A stretch of DNA of 64,000 nt from Maribacter arenosus (GTDB taxonomy: Bacteria; Bacteroidota; Bacteroidia; Flavobacteriales; Flavobacteriaceae): NCBI RefSeq assembly GCF_014610845.1, contig NZ_JABTCG010000004.1, forward strand, positions 248,001 to 312,000. The letters are read 5' to 3'. Position numbers and translations under genes: made by a program. Under the pieces are notes generated by a model that was not told the DNA's origin, did no database searches, and worked only from the letters and a program-made list of their open reading frames with translations. Shown piece after piece: positions 19,265 to 29,081 of this stretch. Positions within the stretch are counted from its first letter, which is position 1, and every line of letters begins with the position of its first letter.

Positions 19265-19272
19265 TATTTTTG
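19265..19272 (+). promoter_or_regulatory. -7 promoter element for the 19295 gene
   Basis: TATTTTTG matches TAnnTTTG exactly, 22 bp before the ATG at 19295. With the element at 19197 it makes a divergent promoter pair. Confidence 0.5.
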
Positions 19273-19294
19273 AGTCACTAATACCAAAACAACT

Positions 19295-19756
19295 ATGGAA
19301 GAAGCTGGACTAGCCTATCAGTGGGCCTTGGAATTGCATTCGTATTTAGCCTATGTGGCATTGGCCGTTCTATTCTTGGCGGTCGCCAATGCGATTATGG
19401 GTTTAGCCGGTAATAAAATGTTTGCTACCCTAGGCAAAGATTATAGACTTAGTCTTTTCGCATTGATTTTGACCCATTTGATGTTATTGGCGGGTCTTGT
19501 CCTTTATTTTTTATCCCCGACTGGGTTGAATGCCATTCAGCAATTTGGCATGGGAGGATTGGATTCCGCAGCACGTTTATTGGCCGTAGAGCATCCGTTC
19601 GTTAATATTCTTGCGGTTATCCTTATTACTGTAGGGTGGTCAAGACATAAGAAGTTTTTGGAAGGGAAGAAAAAGTTCAAAAGTATCGCCATTTTTTATG
19701 GCCTTGGGTTGGTACTTATCTTGAGTAGGATCCCTTGGGGCCAATGGCTTAATTAA
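19295..19756 (+). CDS. Four-helix membrane protein, possibly haem-binding
   Basis: A 153-residue inner-membrane protein with four hydrophobic helices. Histidines sit at 15, 61, 100 and 118, at or near helix ends, so it could hold b-type haem; from memory, similar flavobacterial proteins are often labelled 'cytochrome B', but no conserved cytochrome b561 motif is certain. A plain four-helix protein of unknown function is the safe reading. It stands alone, divergent from the ThrE-type operon. Confidence 0.75.
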   Translation: MEEAGLAYQWALELHSYLAYVALAVLFLAVANAIMGLAGNKMFATLGKDYRLSLFALILTHLMLLAGLVLYFLSPTGLNAIQQFGMGGLDSAARLLAVEHPFVNILAVILITVGWSRHKKFLEGKKKFKSIAIFYGLGLVLILSRIPWGQWLN

Positions 19757-19853
19757 TTAAACATTGGTGTTTTACATTCCTATGCAAGTATCCCGATGGA
19801 ATAAACCCTCAATGGATTTTATAAAATACAAACAATAGCAATAACAATTTATT

Positions 19854-20456
19854 ATGAGAAACCTTTTTACGTTGACACTTGCGATCCTGATAATTTCGAC
19901 CACAGCAACGTTCGCCCAGGAAATAGCCTTATTCAATGGAACCGATTTAACGGGTTGGACCGTCTACGGCACCGAAAAGTGGTATGTAGAAGATGGTCTG
20001 TTGGTTTGTGAAAGTGGACCGGACAAACAATATGGGTATCTGGCTACCGATAAACACTATAAGGATTTTACGCTAACCCTAGAGTTTAAACAAGAGGCCG
20101 ATGGCAACAGTGGAGTTTTCATCCGTTCTACGGTTGATGGCACTAAAGTAAGTGGTTGGCAAGTAGAAGTAGCCCCTGCGGGCCATAGTACAGGTGGAGT
20201 CTATGAATCGTACGGTAGGGGTTGGTTGATAAAACCGGATCCCGAAAAGGACGAGGCCTTGAAAGTGGGTGAATGGAACGAGATGAAAATAAGGGTCTAC
20301 GGAGACAAACTTACTTCTTGGCTCAATGGGGTTGAGATGGTCACCATTCGCGATCAAAAAATAGGCGCAGGTGAAGGCTCCATTGCCCTACAAATACATG
20401 ATGGGGGCGGTATAAAGGTAAAATGGAGAAACATCAAGGTAGCCTTGCCCCAGTAA
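19854..20456 (+). CDS. DUF1080 (3-keto-disaccharide hydrolase-type) protein
   Basis: A 200-residue exported protein (signal peptide 1-21, ending TFAQ) made of one DUF1080 domain, a concanavalin-like beta sandwich. The family marks are LFNGTDLTGW near residue 26, the GNSGVFIRS strand, the WQVEV strand and the C-terminal IALQIHDGGGIKVKWRNI. Pfam calls the family 3-keto-disaccharide hydrolase, and many members occur with sugar-oxidising enzymes; no such neighbour is present here. It converges with the exonuclease-type gene 3 bp away. Confidence 0.9.
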   Translation: MRNLFTLTLAILIISTTATFAQEIALFNGTDLTGWTVYGTEKWYVEDGLLVCESGPDKQYGYLATDKHYKDFTLTLEFKQEADGNSGVFIRSTVDGTKVSGWQVEVAPAGHSTGGVYESYGRGWLIKPDPEKDEALKVGEWNEMKIRVYGDKLTSWLNGVEMVTIRDQKIGAGEGSIALQIHDGGGIKVKWRNIKVALPQ

Positions 20457-20459
20457 CGA

Positions 20460-21500
20460 TTATTGAACGGGCTTAATTAGAAATAAGTACACCGGAAAAT
20501 GGTCGCTATACCCGCCCGTATAATTGCCTCCCGCATAGGTACGAAAGGGATAGCCCTTGTATGGTCCCTTTTGGGTAAATAGATAGGGTGCTGTAAAGAC
20601 ATTCGCTTTCCAAAATCGGTAGCCTTCTTGTTTTTGGTCCAAAAAGTTGGCTGTGAAAAATAGCTGGTCAAAAAGATTCCATTTATCCCTATAGGCCAAA
20701 GATCCAACACCTTTTTTATATAGTTTTTCCATAGGATTAAATAGGGTATTTTCTTCTAATTTCCTTTTCTTCCCTTGGGTATTCAGGATTTTTTTAAGAC
20801 TATCATCGACCGGGTCATCATTCAGATCGCCCATGCTAATGATCTTTGCCGAAGAATCCTGTTTTAAAATCGAATCTATGATTTTTTTATTCAAGGTTGC
20901 TGCTGCCAAACGATTGGGTTTACTCCTTTGCTCACCCCCACTGCGCGATGGCCAATGGTTCACAATACAATAGATCTGTTCATCATCTAATAAACCCCCG
21001 ACAACCAATTGATCCCGGGTATAGTCACGTTCCCCAGCTTCATTCCGCAAAAGTAATCTACGGCTTTGAAAACTTGTTGGGAGAAAGGCTGAATGCTTAT
21101 AAATTAACGCTACATCGATACCTCGCTCATCCGGGGAATCAAAGTGTATTATGCGATAATCCATTTTTTGTAGGCTGGGATGGTTTATCAAATCCTCCAG
21201 AACGGTCATATTCTCTATTTCACATAGACCGATAAGATCGGGTGATGTTCGCACATGTGTTCGGCCAATATCCGAAATGACCTTGGCGATATTTTCAATT
21301 TTACGATGATACTTTTCTTTGGTCCACTGATCTTTGCCCTCCGGGGTTCGGTCATCGTCAAAGGTTAGGGAATCGTTCTCAATGTCAAAAAGATTCTCCA
21401 CATTGTAAAACGCTATTGTCCTGATTTTATAAGTGTTTCCTTTCTGGGAAAATATGATAAAAGGAATAAAAAGGGTCAGAAAAAACAGTCTCCTATTCAT
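20460..21500 (-). CDS. Secreted endonuclease/exonuclease/phosphatase-family protein
   Basis: A 346-residue protein with a signal peptide (about 1-18, ending IFSQ) and a complete EEP fold: FYNVENLFD at the start, CEIEN with the metal-binding Glu, NHWPSR with the catalytic His, GDLNDDP with the Asp/Asn pair and the final SDHFPVY. All catalytic positions are kept, so it should cut phosphodiesters (DNA, RNA or other) outside the cytoplasm. It is divergent from a TonB receptor plus DUF5689 lipoprotein, which suggests extracellular nucleic-acid or phosphodiester use. Confidence 0.92.
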   Translation of the reverse strand: MNRRLFFLTLFIPFIIFSQKGNTYKIRTIAFYNVENLFDIENDSLTFDDDRTPEGKDQWTKEKYHRKIENIAKVISDIGRTHVRTSPDLIGLCEIENMTVLEDLINHPSLQKMDYRIIHFDSPDERGIDVALIYKHSAFLPTSFQSRRLLLRNEAGERDYTRDQLVVGGLLDDEQIYCIVNHWPSRSGGEQRSKPNRLAAATLNKKIIDSILKQDSSAKIISMGDLNDDPVDDSLKKILNTQGKKRKLEENTLFNPMEKLYKKGVGSLAYRDKWNLFDQLFFTANFLDQKQEGYRFWKANVFTAPYLFTQKGPYKGYPFRTYAGGNYTGGYSDHFPVYLFLIKPVQ

Positions 21501-21607
21501 AGATAATCCTAGTAATACATCTAAAAAGTAGTAAAATATAGGTAATACGCTACAAAAAAAAGAGTATTCTTAATATATTTAACAAGTACATCAACCATGC
21601 CTTAGTA

Positions 21608-24337
21608 ATGCGATTTTTTTTAGTTTCATTTTTCTCTATGTGCATATGCCTGATTATCAATGGACAGGAATCGAATTTGGTTTCTGGATACGTGCTTACA
21701 TCCGATACAAAAGAACCTATAGCAGATGGACTGATTACCTTTGAAGGAAGTGCTACTTCCATAAAAACGGACCAAGTGGGCTTTTTTGAGATTTCCATTT
21801 TTAACTCTGGGAATTTTATACTGAATATTACAGCTTCAGGATATTTGGTCAAAAGGATTCCTATTTTTTTGGAGGATAGCCGAATAGATTTAGGGAATAT
21901 TTTACTTGAACGGGATATTGCGTATGATCAGACCGATAATCTCGTCACCCTTACCGATGCCGAATTTTCTGATGAAGAAAGTTCTATGGTCACCTCAGGA
22001 TTGTTGCAAGCTACGAGGGATGTATTTTTAAGAAGGGCGGCCTTCGATTTTGGCCAAGCCTTTTTTAGGGTAAGGGGTTACGATTCTAGGAATGGGACGG
22101 TGATGATCAATGGCTTACCAATGAATAAATTATTTGATGGCCGACCACAATGGAACAACTGGGGCGGACTTAACGATGTAACACGTAACCAAGAATATTC
22201 GAACGGACTTGACCCTTCGGGATATACTTTTGGGGGTATTTTAGGAAACACAAATTTAGATACCAGACCTTCTGGTTTAAGGCCTGGATTTCGATTTTCG
22301 GCTTCGGCTTCCAATAGAACCTACGCAGGTCGGTTAATGGCTACCTATACCTCCCCAACGAAAAGTAACGGATTAAAATATACGATTTCCTCATCACGTA
22401 GATGGGCCAAGGAGGGTTATATTGATGGTACGCTTTATGATGCCTATTCCGTTTTTGGAGCATTGGAATATCAAATCGATGCTAAGAATAGTTTAATGGC
22501 AACGGCCATATGGGCTTCAAATCGACGTGGCCGTTCAGCTGCCATTACCGAAGAAGTACAGGAACTGGTCGGCAATGGTTATAACCCTTACTGGGGAATC
22601 CAAAATGGGGAAATTCGAAATTCCAGGGAACGCAAAATAGCGGAACCGATGTTCATGTTGAACCATTATTTTGAATCGGATAAGTTCTCTTTGAATTCGG
22701 GAATTTCCTATCAATCAGGAATTCATTCAAAAAGTAGATTAGGATACTATAATGCCCCAAATCCGGATCCGGTTTATTATCGATATTTGCCAAGTTTTTA
22801 TATCAACAGTCCCATCGGCGCAAATTTTATAAGCGCCGATATGGCCAGACTGGGATTTTTGGAAAACCCTCAAATGCGTTGGGAGGCGATATATGCAGCC
22901 AATTTTAATGATAAGGCGGCCTATGTATTATACGACGATGTAGTTGAAGACGATCAATTGACCGTTAATAGTGTTGGGAACATCAAATTCTCCGACCCTA
23001 TAAAAATGAATGTTGGTCTAAGTTTTAAACAATTACGTTCGGATAATTATGCCAAAATCAAAGACCTATTTGGCGCTGATTTCCATGAAGATATAGACCC
23101 ATTCTCAAATACCGCCAATAATCTGGACGAAAGTTCCGATCGATATGAAAATGACATTTTCAATTATCATTATACGTTGACTGCGGATTATTGGAATGTT
23201 TTTTCCCAACTTGAATATTCCCATAAGAAATGGCGTGCTTTTATGGCTGCCCAATTTTCCAGTTCGGTATATCAAAGAAACGGACTTTTCAAAAACGAAC
23301 GTTATATCGACAATTCGCAAGGCAAAAGTGCATCCCTGACTTTCTCCAACTTTGGATATAAAGGGGGCCTCTCGTACCAAATTACGGGACGGCATTGGCT
23401 CAGCGTAAATGGGGCCATGGTCGAAAGGCCAGCGGTTATACAGAACGCATTCGTAAATCCTCGGGAAAATAATGATGTTGTTCCAAACCTTCAAAGTGAA
23501 ACCGTTACGAGTACAGACATTAACTACTTTATTCGTCTTCCGAAATTAACAGGTAGGTTAACCGGTTTTTATACCCGATTTCAACATACTACCGATGTAA
23601 ATTATTTCTATGTGGATGCCGGGGTGGGCTCTGATTTTGTGCAAGAGGTTATCACCGATCTCGATAAACTGCATATGGGCACAGAGCTGGGATTGGAATA
23701 TGAAGTATCATCGTCGGTAAAATTATCGGCTGTGGCCGCCCTAGGCAAATATTTATATGCCAGTGACCCCAATGTAACCATCAACTTCGATACCGCAGGG
23801 GCCGAGGAAGATTTGATAAATCTTGAGGGCGTTAAAGACCTGGGAATAGCCAAAATCAAGGACTATAAATTGGCCCAAGGCCCTCAAAAGGCATTTGCCG
23901 TTGGGATTGAGTATCGCGACCCAAAATATTGGTGGGTAGGTGGTACGGCGAATTATTTGGCCAATAACTACGCCAATATTTCAATGATCACAAGAACACC
24001 AAGTTTTTATATTGACCCCGAAACCGGACAAGCATTTCCGGATGCTACGGAAGAAAACGTGGCCCGATTATTAAAACAGGAACGGTTGGATAATTTTTAT
24101 CTATTGAATTTGGTTGGGGGTAAATCTTGGCTTAAAAAAGGGAAGTACATCAGTGTTTTTGCGAGCATCAATAATGTATTCGATACCGTTTTTAGAACGG
24201 GAGGATATGAACAGAGCAGAAATGGAAACTATGGACAATTAAAACAGGACAACCTTAGCGGTAATCCTTCCTTTGCCCCAAAATATTGGTATGGCTATGG
24301 GCGCACCTATTTTTTGAATGTGGCCTATAGTTTTTAA
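21608..24337 (+). CDS. TonB-dependent receptor with carboxypeptidase-regulatory-like domain
   Basis: A 909-residue outer-membrane importer. Signal peptide (about 1-20, ending IING), then a carboxypeptidase-regulatory-like domain (SGYVLTSDTKEPIADGLITF, about 26-105), plug (FRVRGYDSRNGTVMINGLPM, about 153-172) and a barrel ending in YFLNVAYSF. It starts 107 bp from the divergent EEP nuclease gene and is followed 61 bp later by the DUF5689 lipoprotein, with no SusD gene. The substrate is not known; the neighbours point to products of nuclease digestion. Confidence 0.93.
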   Translation: MRFFLVSFFSMCICLIINGQESNLVSGYVLTSDTKEPIADGLITFEGSATSIKTDQVGFFEISIFNSGNFILNITASGYLVKRIPIFLEDSRIDLGNILLERDIAYDQTDNLVTLTDAEFSDEESSMVTSGLLQATRDVFLRRAAFDFGQAFFRVRGYDSRNGTVMINGLPMNKLFDGRPQWNNWGGLNDVTRNQEYSNGLDPSGYTFGGILGNTNLDTRPSGLRPGFRFSASASNRTYAGRLMATYTSPTKSNGLKYTISSSRRWAKEGYIDGTLYDAYSVFGALEYQIDAKNSLMATAIWASNRRGRSAAITEEVQELVGNGYNPYWGIQNGEIRNSRERKIAEPMFMLNHYFESDKFSLNSGISYQSGIHSKSRLGYYNAPNPDPVYYRYLPSFYINSPIGANFISADMARLGFLENPQMRWEAIYAANFNDKAAYVLYDDVVEDDQLTVNSVGNIKFSDPIKMNVGLSFKQLRSDNYAKIKDLFGADFHEDIDPFSNTANNLDESSDRYENDIFNYHYTLTADYWNVFSQLEYSHKKWRAFMAAQFSSSVYQRNGLFKNERYIDNSQGKSASLTFSNFGYKGGLSYQITGRHWLSVNGAMVERPAVIQNAFVNPRENNDVVPNLQSETVTSTDINYFIRLPKLTGRLTGFYTRFQHTTDVNYFYVDAGVGSDFVQEVITDLDKLHMGTELGLEYEVSSSVKLSAVAALGKYLYASDPNVTINFDTAGAEEDLINLEGVKDLGIAKIKDYKLAQGPQKAFAVGIEYRDPKYWWVGGTANYLANNYANISMITRTPSFYIDPETGQAFPDATEENVARLLKQERLDNFYLLNLVGGKSWLKKGKYISVFASINNVFDTVFRTGGYEQSRNGNYGQLKQDNLSGNPSFAPKYWYGYGRTYFLNVAYSF

Positions 24338-24398
24338 TATCCGACAGGGTATCCTGGTGAAAGCTGGGTTCCTTGCAGGTTACTGAAAAAAGATTGAA

Positions 24399-25772
24399 AT
24401 GACCTTAACATCCTTTACATTGAAAACAACAACCGGTATTTTTGTATTGGCGGCCCTAATCGGTTGCGTCAAGGACCAAAATTTTGATGCCCCCAAGAAA
24501 AGCTGTGAGGTGGATTTGGAGGTCAATACCACATTTACTGATGTAAAGAACCTTTATGTAGATGGTACGGTCCAGATACAGGATGATCTGGTTATAGAAG
24601 GGTATGTCATTTCATCGGATGAAGCAGGCAATTTTTTCAGTACCCTTCACTTTCAAGATGATCCCGGAAATCCGGCAGAAGGACTTCAATTGGAATTTGA
24701 CGTAAGGGACTCCCATTTGTTCTATCCTATCGGCAGTAAAATTTATGTTAAACTCAAAGGACTCTATCTGGGAAAGCAAAAAGATGTTTATAAACTGGGT
24801 GGGGTTTTTACCTCATTTGGTAACTTATCTGTTGGCAGGTTACCTGCAAATGTTGTTTCCCAGCATCTCTATGTATCGTGTAGCGATCCGGTTTCCATAA
24901 CCCCTATAGAGGCACGTATAGATGCGTTGGAAGAACATATGGTCAACACCATAGTGGAACTTAAGAATGTAGAGATCATTGACGATGAATTGGGGCTTCC
25001 TTTTGCCGAGGTCCGGGAAGAAACGGAGCGGACCCTTATTGATTGTGATGATAATGAAATCGTATTGTTGAACAGTGGGTATTCCGATTTTCAATCCACC
25101 CTACTCCCAGAGGGGAGTGGTTCAGTCGTAGGCGTTTTATTGAAGGAAACTAGCCGATATATGCTCGTCATTCGCGACCTGAACGATATCGATTTTCAAG
25201 AGGAGCGGTGTGCGGAGGTTATCGATGAATTTACCTCGAATGCAGTGTTCATTTCAGAATTGGCCGATCCCGACAACAATTCAGGCGCCCGATTTGTAGA
25301 ACTTTACAATGCCAGGACGGAAGGTGTATCCCTAAAAGGTTGGAACTTGAACCGATACACCAACGATAATATGGAAATCAGCTCAACAGTCGATTTATCT
25401 GGTTTTGAAATTGGGCCCGAAAGCACCTTGCTTATTTCACCCAATGCCACTGAGTTTGAAACGGTCTATGGGTTTGCCCCTGATGTTGTTGTTGGCACCA
25501 ATAGTCCGGCAGATTCCAATGGGGATGACAATCTACAACTGGTAGATCCTTTTGGTACGGTAATAGATACTTTTGGGATTATAGGGGAAGATGGCTCGGG
25601 CACCAACCATGAATTCGAGGATGGGCGGGCGCTGAGAAAGCCAGAAATCTTTGAGGCAAATGCCAATTATAATTTCGAGGAATGGATTTTATATAATGAC
25701 ACGGGCGCTGCAGGAACCATCAACCAACCCCAAAATGCCCCAGCTGATTTTACGCCGGGAATTCGGAACTAA
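24399..25772 (+). CDS. DUF5689 and lamin-tail domain lipoprotein
   Basis: A 457-residue lipoprotein, lipobox ALIGC with Cys23. Residues about 35-250 are DUF5689, an OB-fold-like region often found next to EEP nucleases in Bacteroidota; residues about 255-400 are a lamin-tail (LTD) domain (VFISELADPDNNSGARFVEL), a beta-sandwich usual in secreted nucleases. Extracellular surface exposure is likely. Following a TonB receptor, it may take the place of SusD as substrate-binding partner. Function is inferred. Confidence 0.85.
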   Translation: MTLTSFTLKTTTGIFVLAALIGCVKDQNFDAPKKSCEVDLEVNTTFTDVKNLYVDGTVQIQDDLVIEGYVISSDEAGNFFSTLHFQDDPGNPAEGLQLEFDVRDSHLFYPIGSKIYVKLKGLYLGKQKDVYKLGGVFTSFGNLSVGRLPANVVSQHLYVSCSDPVSITPIEARIDALEEHMVNTIVELKNVEIIDDELGLPFAEVREETERTLIDCDDNEIVLLNSGYSDFQSTLLPEGSGSVVGVLLKETSRYMLVIRDLNDIDFQEERCAEVIDEFTSNAVFISELADPDNNSGARFVELYNARTEGVSLKGWNLNRYTNDNMEISSTVDLSGFEIGPESTLLISPNATEFETVYGFAPDVVVGTNSPADSNGDDNLQLVDPFGTVIDTFGIIGEDGSGTNHEFEDGRALRKPEIFEANANYNFEEWILYNDTGAAGTINQPQNAPADFTPGIRN

Positions 25773-25882
25773 CTCAAAACTTTATAAACCCAAAATATTC
25801 CGGTCATCGATTATTACAATTTTAAGGAACTAGACTAAGGCTTAACAAAGGAGCCGTTGTTGTGCATCCGCATTTTTATCCT

Positions 25883-26545
25883 TTATAATTGGGCAATCTT
25901 GTTTATATCAGCTCCTGCAAGGTGTTTTAAGAGTTGAGGGCTACTGTACAAATTAATCATTGCACGCCCTATGTTTGAAGTAGTTGTTACCGATTTCATT
26001 CTTTTTAATACAGGAAAAATCGGCTTGGTTATGATATATAAGGAATTGTACAATTTGGTTTTGGATTTTACGCCACGTACCGGTAGAATAGCTCCTGGTC
26101 TAAAAGCATAAGCATCTTTAAACCCCTTGTTTAAAATCATATTCTCGGTTTTACCTTTAACTCGTGCCCACATCGAGTTACCTTGTTCACTGCCGTCTGT
26201 TCCCGCACCTGAAACGTATGTGAAAAGCATATTAGGATTTGCGTTATAGGTTGCATTTACAAGGGCTTCTGAAATTGAAAAAGTTAGTTTGTAGTAGGCT
26301 TCCTCATTTAAACCAGCCGATGTTACACCCATACAATGAAAACAGGCGTCATAATTTGTAAACTCATGTTGGATAGGGCTAAAATCAGTAAAATCTTGAT
26401 GTATAATCTCTTTTATTTTAGGATGTGAAATATCAATTGGGTTTCTATTGATTAGTAAAACATTTTCAACGGTTGCATCATCTATACATTCCAACAACAC
26501 CCCTTTACCAACCATACCCGTTGATCCTGTTATTATAACTTTCAT
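25883..26545 (-). CDS. NAD(P)-binding oxidoreductase, atypical SDR
   Basis: A 220-residue Rossmann-fold protein like the HTATIP2/NAD(P)H-binding group. The nucleotide loop GSTGMVGKG sits at residues 7-15 and a YVSGAGTDGSEQG segment in the middle; no catalytic YxxxK is evident, as is usual for this branch. It is the last gene of a four-gene minus-strand operon (SDR, membrane protein, AraC regulator, this gene) with gaps of 26, 10 and 7 bp. Substrate unknown. Confidence 0.87.
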   Translation of the reverse strand: MKVIITGSTGMVGKGVLLECIDDATVENVLLINRNPIDISHPKIKEIIHQDFTDFSPIQHEFTNYDACFHCMGVTSAGLNEEAYYKLTFSISEALVNATYNANPNMLFTYVSGAGTDGSEQGNSMWARVKGKTENMILNKGFKDAYAFRPGAILPVRGVKSKTKLYNSLYIITKPIFPVLKRMKSVTTTSNIGRAMINLYSSPQLLKHLAGADINKIAQL

Positions 26546-26552
26546 TAAAGTT

Positions 26553-27467
26553 TTAATTTAAATTTCTGTATTCAGAAGGACTGAACCCTGTTTTTGATTT
26601 AAACACTTTACTGAAGTGTTGCGGATACTCAAAACCAAAATCGTAGGCAATTTCGCTTACCGAAGAGTTTGAGTTCAACAATTTGGTTTTCGCTTCTTTA
26701 ACCATATGAAGTAAAATATGTTCTTTTGCCGTTTTTCCTGTTTCAACCTTAAGTAGATCACTTAAATAATAGCCCGATAAATGCAGTGCTTCCCCACATT
26801 GTTGCACGGTAGGCAAACCGCTTTCGACCAATAGATGTGAAGTAAAATAGTTTTTTAAGAATTTCTCGAATTTAACTAAATAGTCATGGTTATAGTTACT
26901 GCGCGTATAGAATTGACGGTCATAAAATCGCTTGCTGTATTTTAAAATACTTTCCAAATTAATGATAATCAATTCTTGGGTGTGCTTATCAATATTTTGG
27001 TCTATCTCGTTGGCGATATTGGTTACAAAATCCAATAGAATTTTCTTTTCTTTTTCTGAAACGTGTAAGGCTTCATTATTTTCATATTCAAAAAAAGAAT
27101 AGTCCGAAATTGTACTAGCCAAAGGTGAGTGTCTTATAAAATCGGGGTGAAAAAAAATATCCCAACCTTCACCATCTTGTATTCGTTGGTTTTGGTCCTC
27201 TTCAAATTGCATCACCTGCCCTGGTGCTGTAAATATCAAGCTACTGTCTTGATAGTCATACGATTTTCGACCATATTGAAAAGCGCCTACACCAATTTCT
27301 TTTAAGCTAATAATGTATAAGTCAAAACTGAATTTGCCTGCAGAAACTTGTAGTTTTTGCTTCAATTCCCTCGTTGAAATAACAGAGATTAAAGGGTGTG
27401 CAGGACTTGATAAACCAAGCGCTTTATGAATGCTACTAATGCTATCTATGTTAATGATGTCTTTCAT
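26553..27467 (-). CDS. AraC-family transcriptional regulator
   Basis: A 304-residue DNA-binding protein. The C-terminal 100 residues are a double helix-turn-helix with the AraC signature (VSEIAYDFGFEYPQHFSKVFK then TGFSPSEYR, here ending RNLN); the N-terminal part is a cupin-like sensor (PGQVMQFEEDQ). It lies inside the operon whose upstream region carries the 70-bp element at 28985, also present before the SDR gene at 29918. Autoregulation and control of both units are likely but not shown. Confidence 0.94.
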   Translation of the reverse strand: MKDIINIDSISSIHKALGLSSPAHPLISVISTRELKQKLQVSAGKFSFDLYIISLKEIGVGAFQYGRKSYDYQDSSLIFTAPGQVMQFEEDQNQRIQDGEGWDIFFHPDFIRHSPLASTISDYSFFEYENNEALHVSEKEKKILLDFVTNIANEIDQNIDKHTQELIIINLESILKYSKRFYDRQFYTRSNYNHDYLVKFEKFLKNYFTSHLLVESGLPTVQQCGEALHLSGYYLSDLLKVETGKTAKEHILLHMVKEAKTKLLNSNSSVSEIAYDFGFEYPQHFSKVFKSKTGFSPSEYRNLN

Positions 27468-27477
27468 AATTTTAAAA

Positions 27478-27984
27478 TCAGTTCTTTTTTTCTGCTAATT
27501 GCAGTTGTTCATTATAGGCTTCAATTCTGGCATAGGCAGTACCGTCTATCAACAAAATAACCACAAGCATGGCAATAGTTGTAATCATGCTCGCCCGCCA
27601 AATTGGGGTGTTAACAAAGAAAATAACCAGTGCACATGCCACGATAATCAACGGAATGGCGGTGAAAACCACGTTTTTATATTCCTTTAATGTTGCTTCT
27701 GTACGCTCAATTTCTGATATTACAAAAGCCGTGGAATCTGTGTTGTAGGCCGTTTCAAATTGTGCTATTCTTGATTTATTGGTAAAAAATAATCCAAGAC
27801 CAATGATTGTTAGTAAGGCTCCTGCCACTAAGGTGGGAATGATGTAGGCTCTTGCCATATCAGTTTTTCCCAATTGCCAAAACCCTAGACTTGCCGCCAT
27901 AAATAGCACTCCAAACAGAATGAAGAAAGGTGTTGAAAAAAGTTCGGCTCTTGCCCATTCTGTTGCAGTTTTTAAAATATCCAT
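27478..27984 (-). CDS. Four-helix inner-membrane protein
   Basis: A 168-residue protein with four hydrophobic helices, two on each side of a charged segment of about 40 residues (FETAYNTDSTAFVISEIERT). I do not recognise the family; similar proteins seem common next to AraC regulators and oxidoreductases in Bacteroidota. It is 26 bp after the SDR gene and 10 bp before the AraC gene, so it belongs to the same operon. Confidence 0.8.
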   Translation of the reverse strand: MDILKTATEWARAELFSTPFFILFGVLFMAASLGFWQLGKTDMARAYIIPTLVAGALLTIIGLGLFFTNKSRIAQFETAYNTDSTAFVISEIERTEATLKEYKNVVFTAIPLIIVACALVIFFVNTPIWRASMITTIAMLVVILLIDGTAYARIEAYNEQLQLAEKKN

Positions 27985-28010
27985 ATCTTATTAATTTTGA
28001 ATCTTCTAAT

Positions 28011-28961
28011 TTAAAAATTCCACTGAAAACCAGTAGCCTTTTCTGATACTTCCCACAACCTCTCCATCACAGGTTTATCTTTTGCATGTGGCTCTAATTT
28101 GCATTCGCCAACTGGACCAGTCCAATAATTTCGTCCTGTAGGGCCATAGAATCCATTTTGATCTAAGTCAGGTTCTGTGGCACACATCAATTCTGGGTAT
28201 GATCCTTTTTCAGCCGATTGCACCAATGGTGTCAACTTCATTATTTGCCAAACGAAGCGGGTCATTAAACTCCCGCTGGTCTTAATTAACGATGTTGAGG
28301 AAGCTCCAGGGTGACAAGCATACACTTTAACATTGGCCTTGCCCTCCTTTTTTAGTCTATCCTGTAATTCATAGACACACATGATCTGGGCCAATTTGCT
28401 CTGGCTATATACACTATTAGGACTGTAGTTTTTATCCCAGTTCATATCGTCAAATTGTATGGTCTTAATACCTAAATTATAGCCCATACTACCTACGGTT
28501 ACTATTCGTCCTTTGGATTCTTCTATAAGTGGGTAGAGCAGTCCCTGTAGCAGAAAGTTACCGTAGTGGTTTACACCCAGCTGACTTTCAAAACCATCAG
28601 CCGTAAACGTTTGTGTTGGCACTTGGGCAATGGCAGCATTACATAGCAACGCATCGATTTGAGGAACTGTCTTAAGAACCTCTTCTGCGGCCCTTTTTAC
28701 AGAAGCTTGTTCTGCCAAGTCCATTTGTATGGACAATACATTTATATTATTATTAAGCTCTTGCTTTAAAGTAGCGATGGTGTCCGCTGTTTTTTTTGGG
28801 TTTCGATTAAGCATCACCACTTTTGCTCCCTTTGACAACAATATTTTCGCCGCTTCAAATCCTGTTCCGCTTGTAGTACCTGTTATGACGTATGTTTTGC
28901 CATTTAAATTCCCTATTCTTTCGGGTGTCCACCCTTGATTGCCCAATTGATTTGTATTCAT
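28011..28961 (-). CDS. Short-chain dehydrogenase, protochlorophyllide-reductase-like
   Basis: A 316-residue SDR. The cofactor loop is TGTTSGTGFEAAK near residue 33, NAA follows at CNAAIAQ, and the active-site pair is YSQSK (Tyr and Lys). The C-terminal region (LCATEPDLDQNGFYGPTGRN) is the type found in light-dependent protochlorophyllide reductase relatives, common in non-photosynthetic bacteria where the substrate is unknown. It heads the operon with the AraC regulator; the shared upstream element lies 24 bp before its ATG. Confidence 0.9.
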   Translation of the reverse strand: MNTNQLGNQGWTPERIGNLNGKTYVITGTTSGTGFEAAKILLSKGAKVVMLNRNPKKTADTIATLKQELNNNINVLSIQMDLAEQASVKRAAEEVLKTVPQIDALLCNAAIAQVPTQTFTADGFESQLGVNHYGNFLLQGLLYPLIEESKGRIVTVGSMGYNLGIKTIQFDDMNWDKNYSPNSVYSQSKLAQIMCVYELQDRLKKEGKANVKVYACHPGASSTSLIKTSGSLMTRFVWQIMKLTPLVQSAEKGSYPELMCATEPDLDQNGFYGPTGRNYWTGPVGECKLEPHAKDKPVMERLWEVSEKATGFQWNF

Positions 28962-28984
28962 TTCTGTCTCATATTGTTTTAATA

Positions 28985-29054
28985 GTACAAAATTCTAGAA
29001 AGAGGTATTTTCTAACGTACACATTTTAAGGAAGAATGAATACTTTTTCGTGAA
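28985..29054 (-). promoter_or_regulatory. Duplicated 70-bp upstream element, copy A
   Basis: This stretch aligns without gaps to copy B (29942-30011) with about 50 of 70 positions the same. Both end exactly 24 bp before a start codon. The most conserved parts on the plus strand are CAAAATTCTA at the gene end, ATTTTAAGG in the middle and AATACTTTTT at the far end. It probably holds the promoter and an operator, perhaps for the AraC protein of this operon. Confidence 0.7.
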
Positions 29055-29081
29055 TTTCAATATATTTTGAATCTTAGATCC

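Noticed and set aside
24338-24398. A SusD gene after the second TonB receptor
   Set aside because: The following lipoprotein has DUF5689 and lamin-tail patterns and lacks the helical SusD/RagB repeats.
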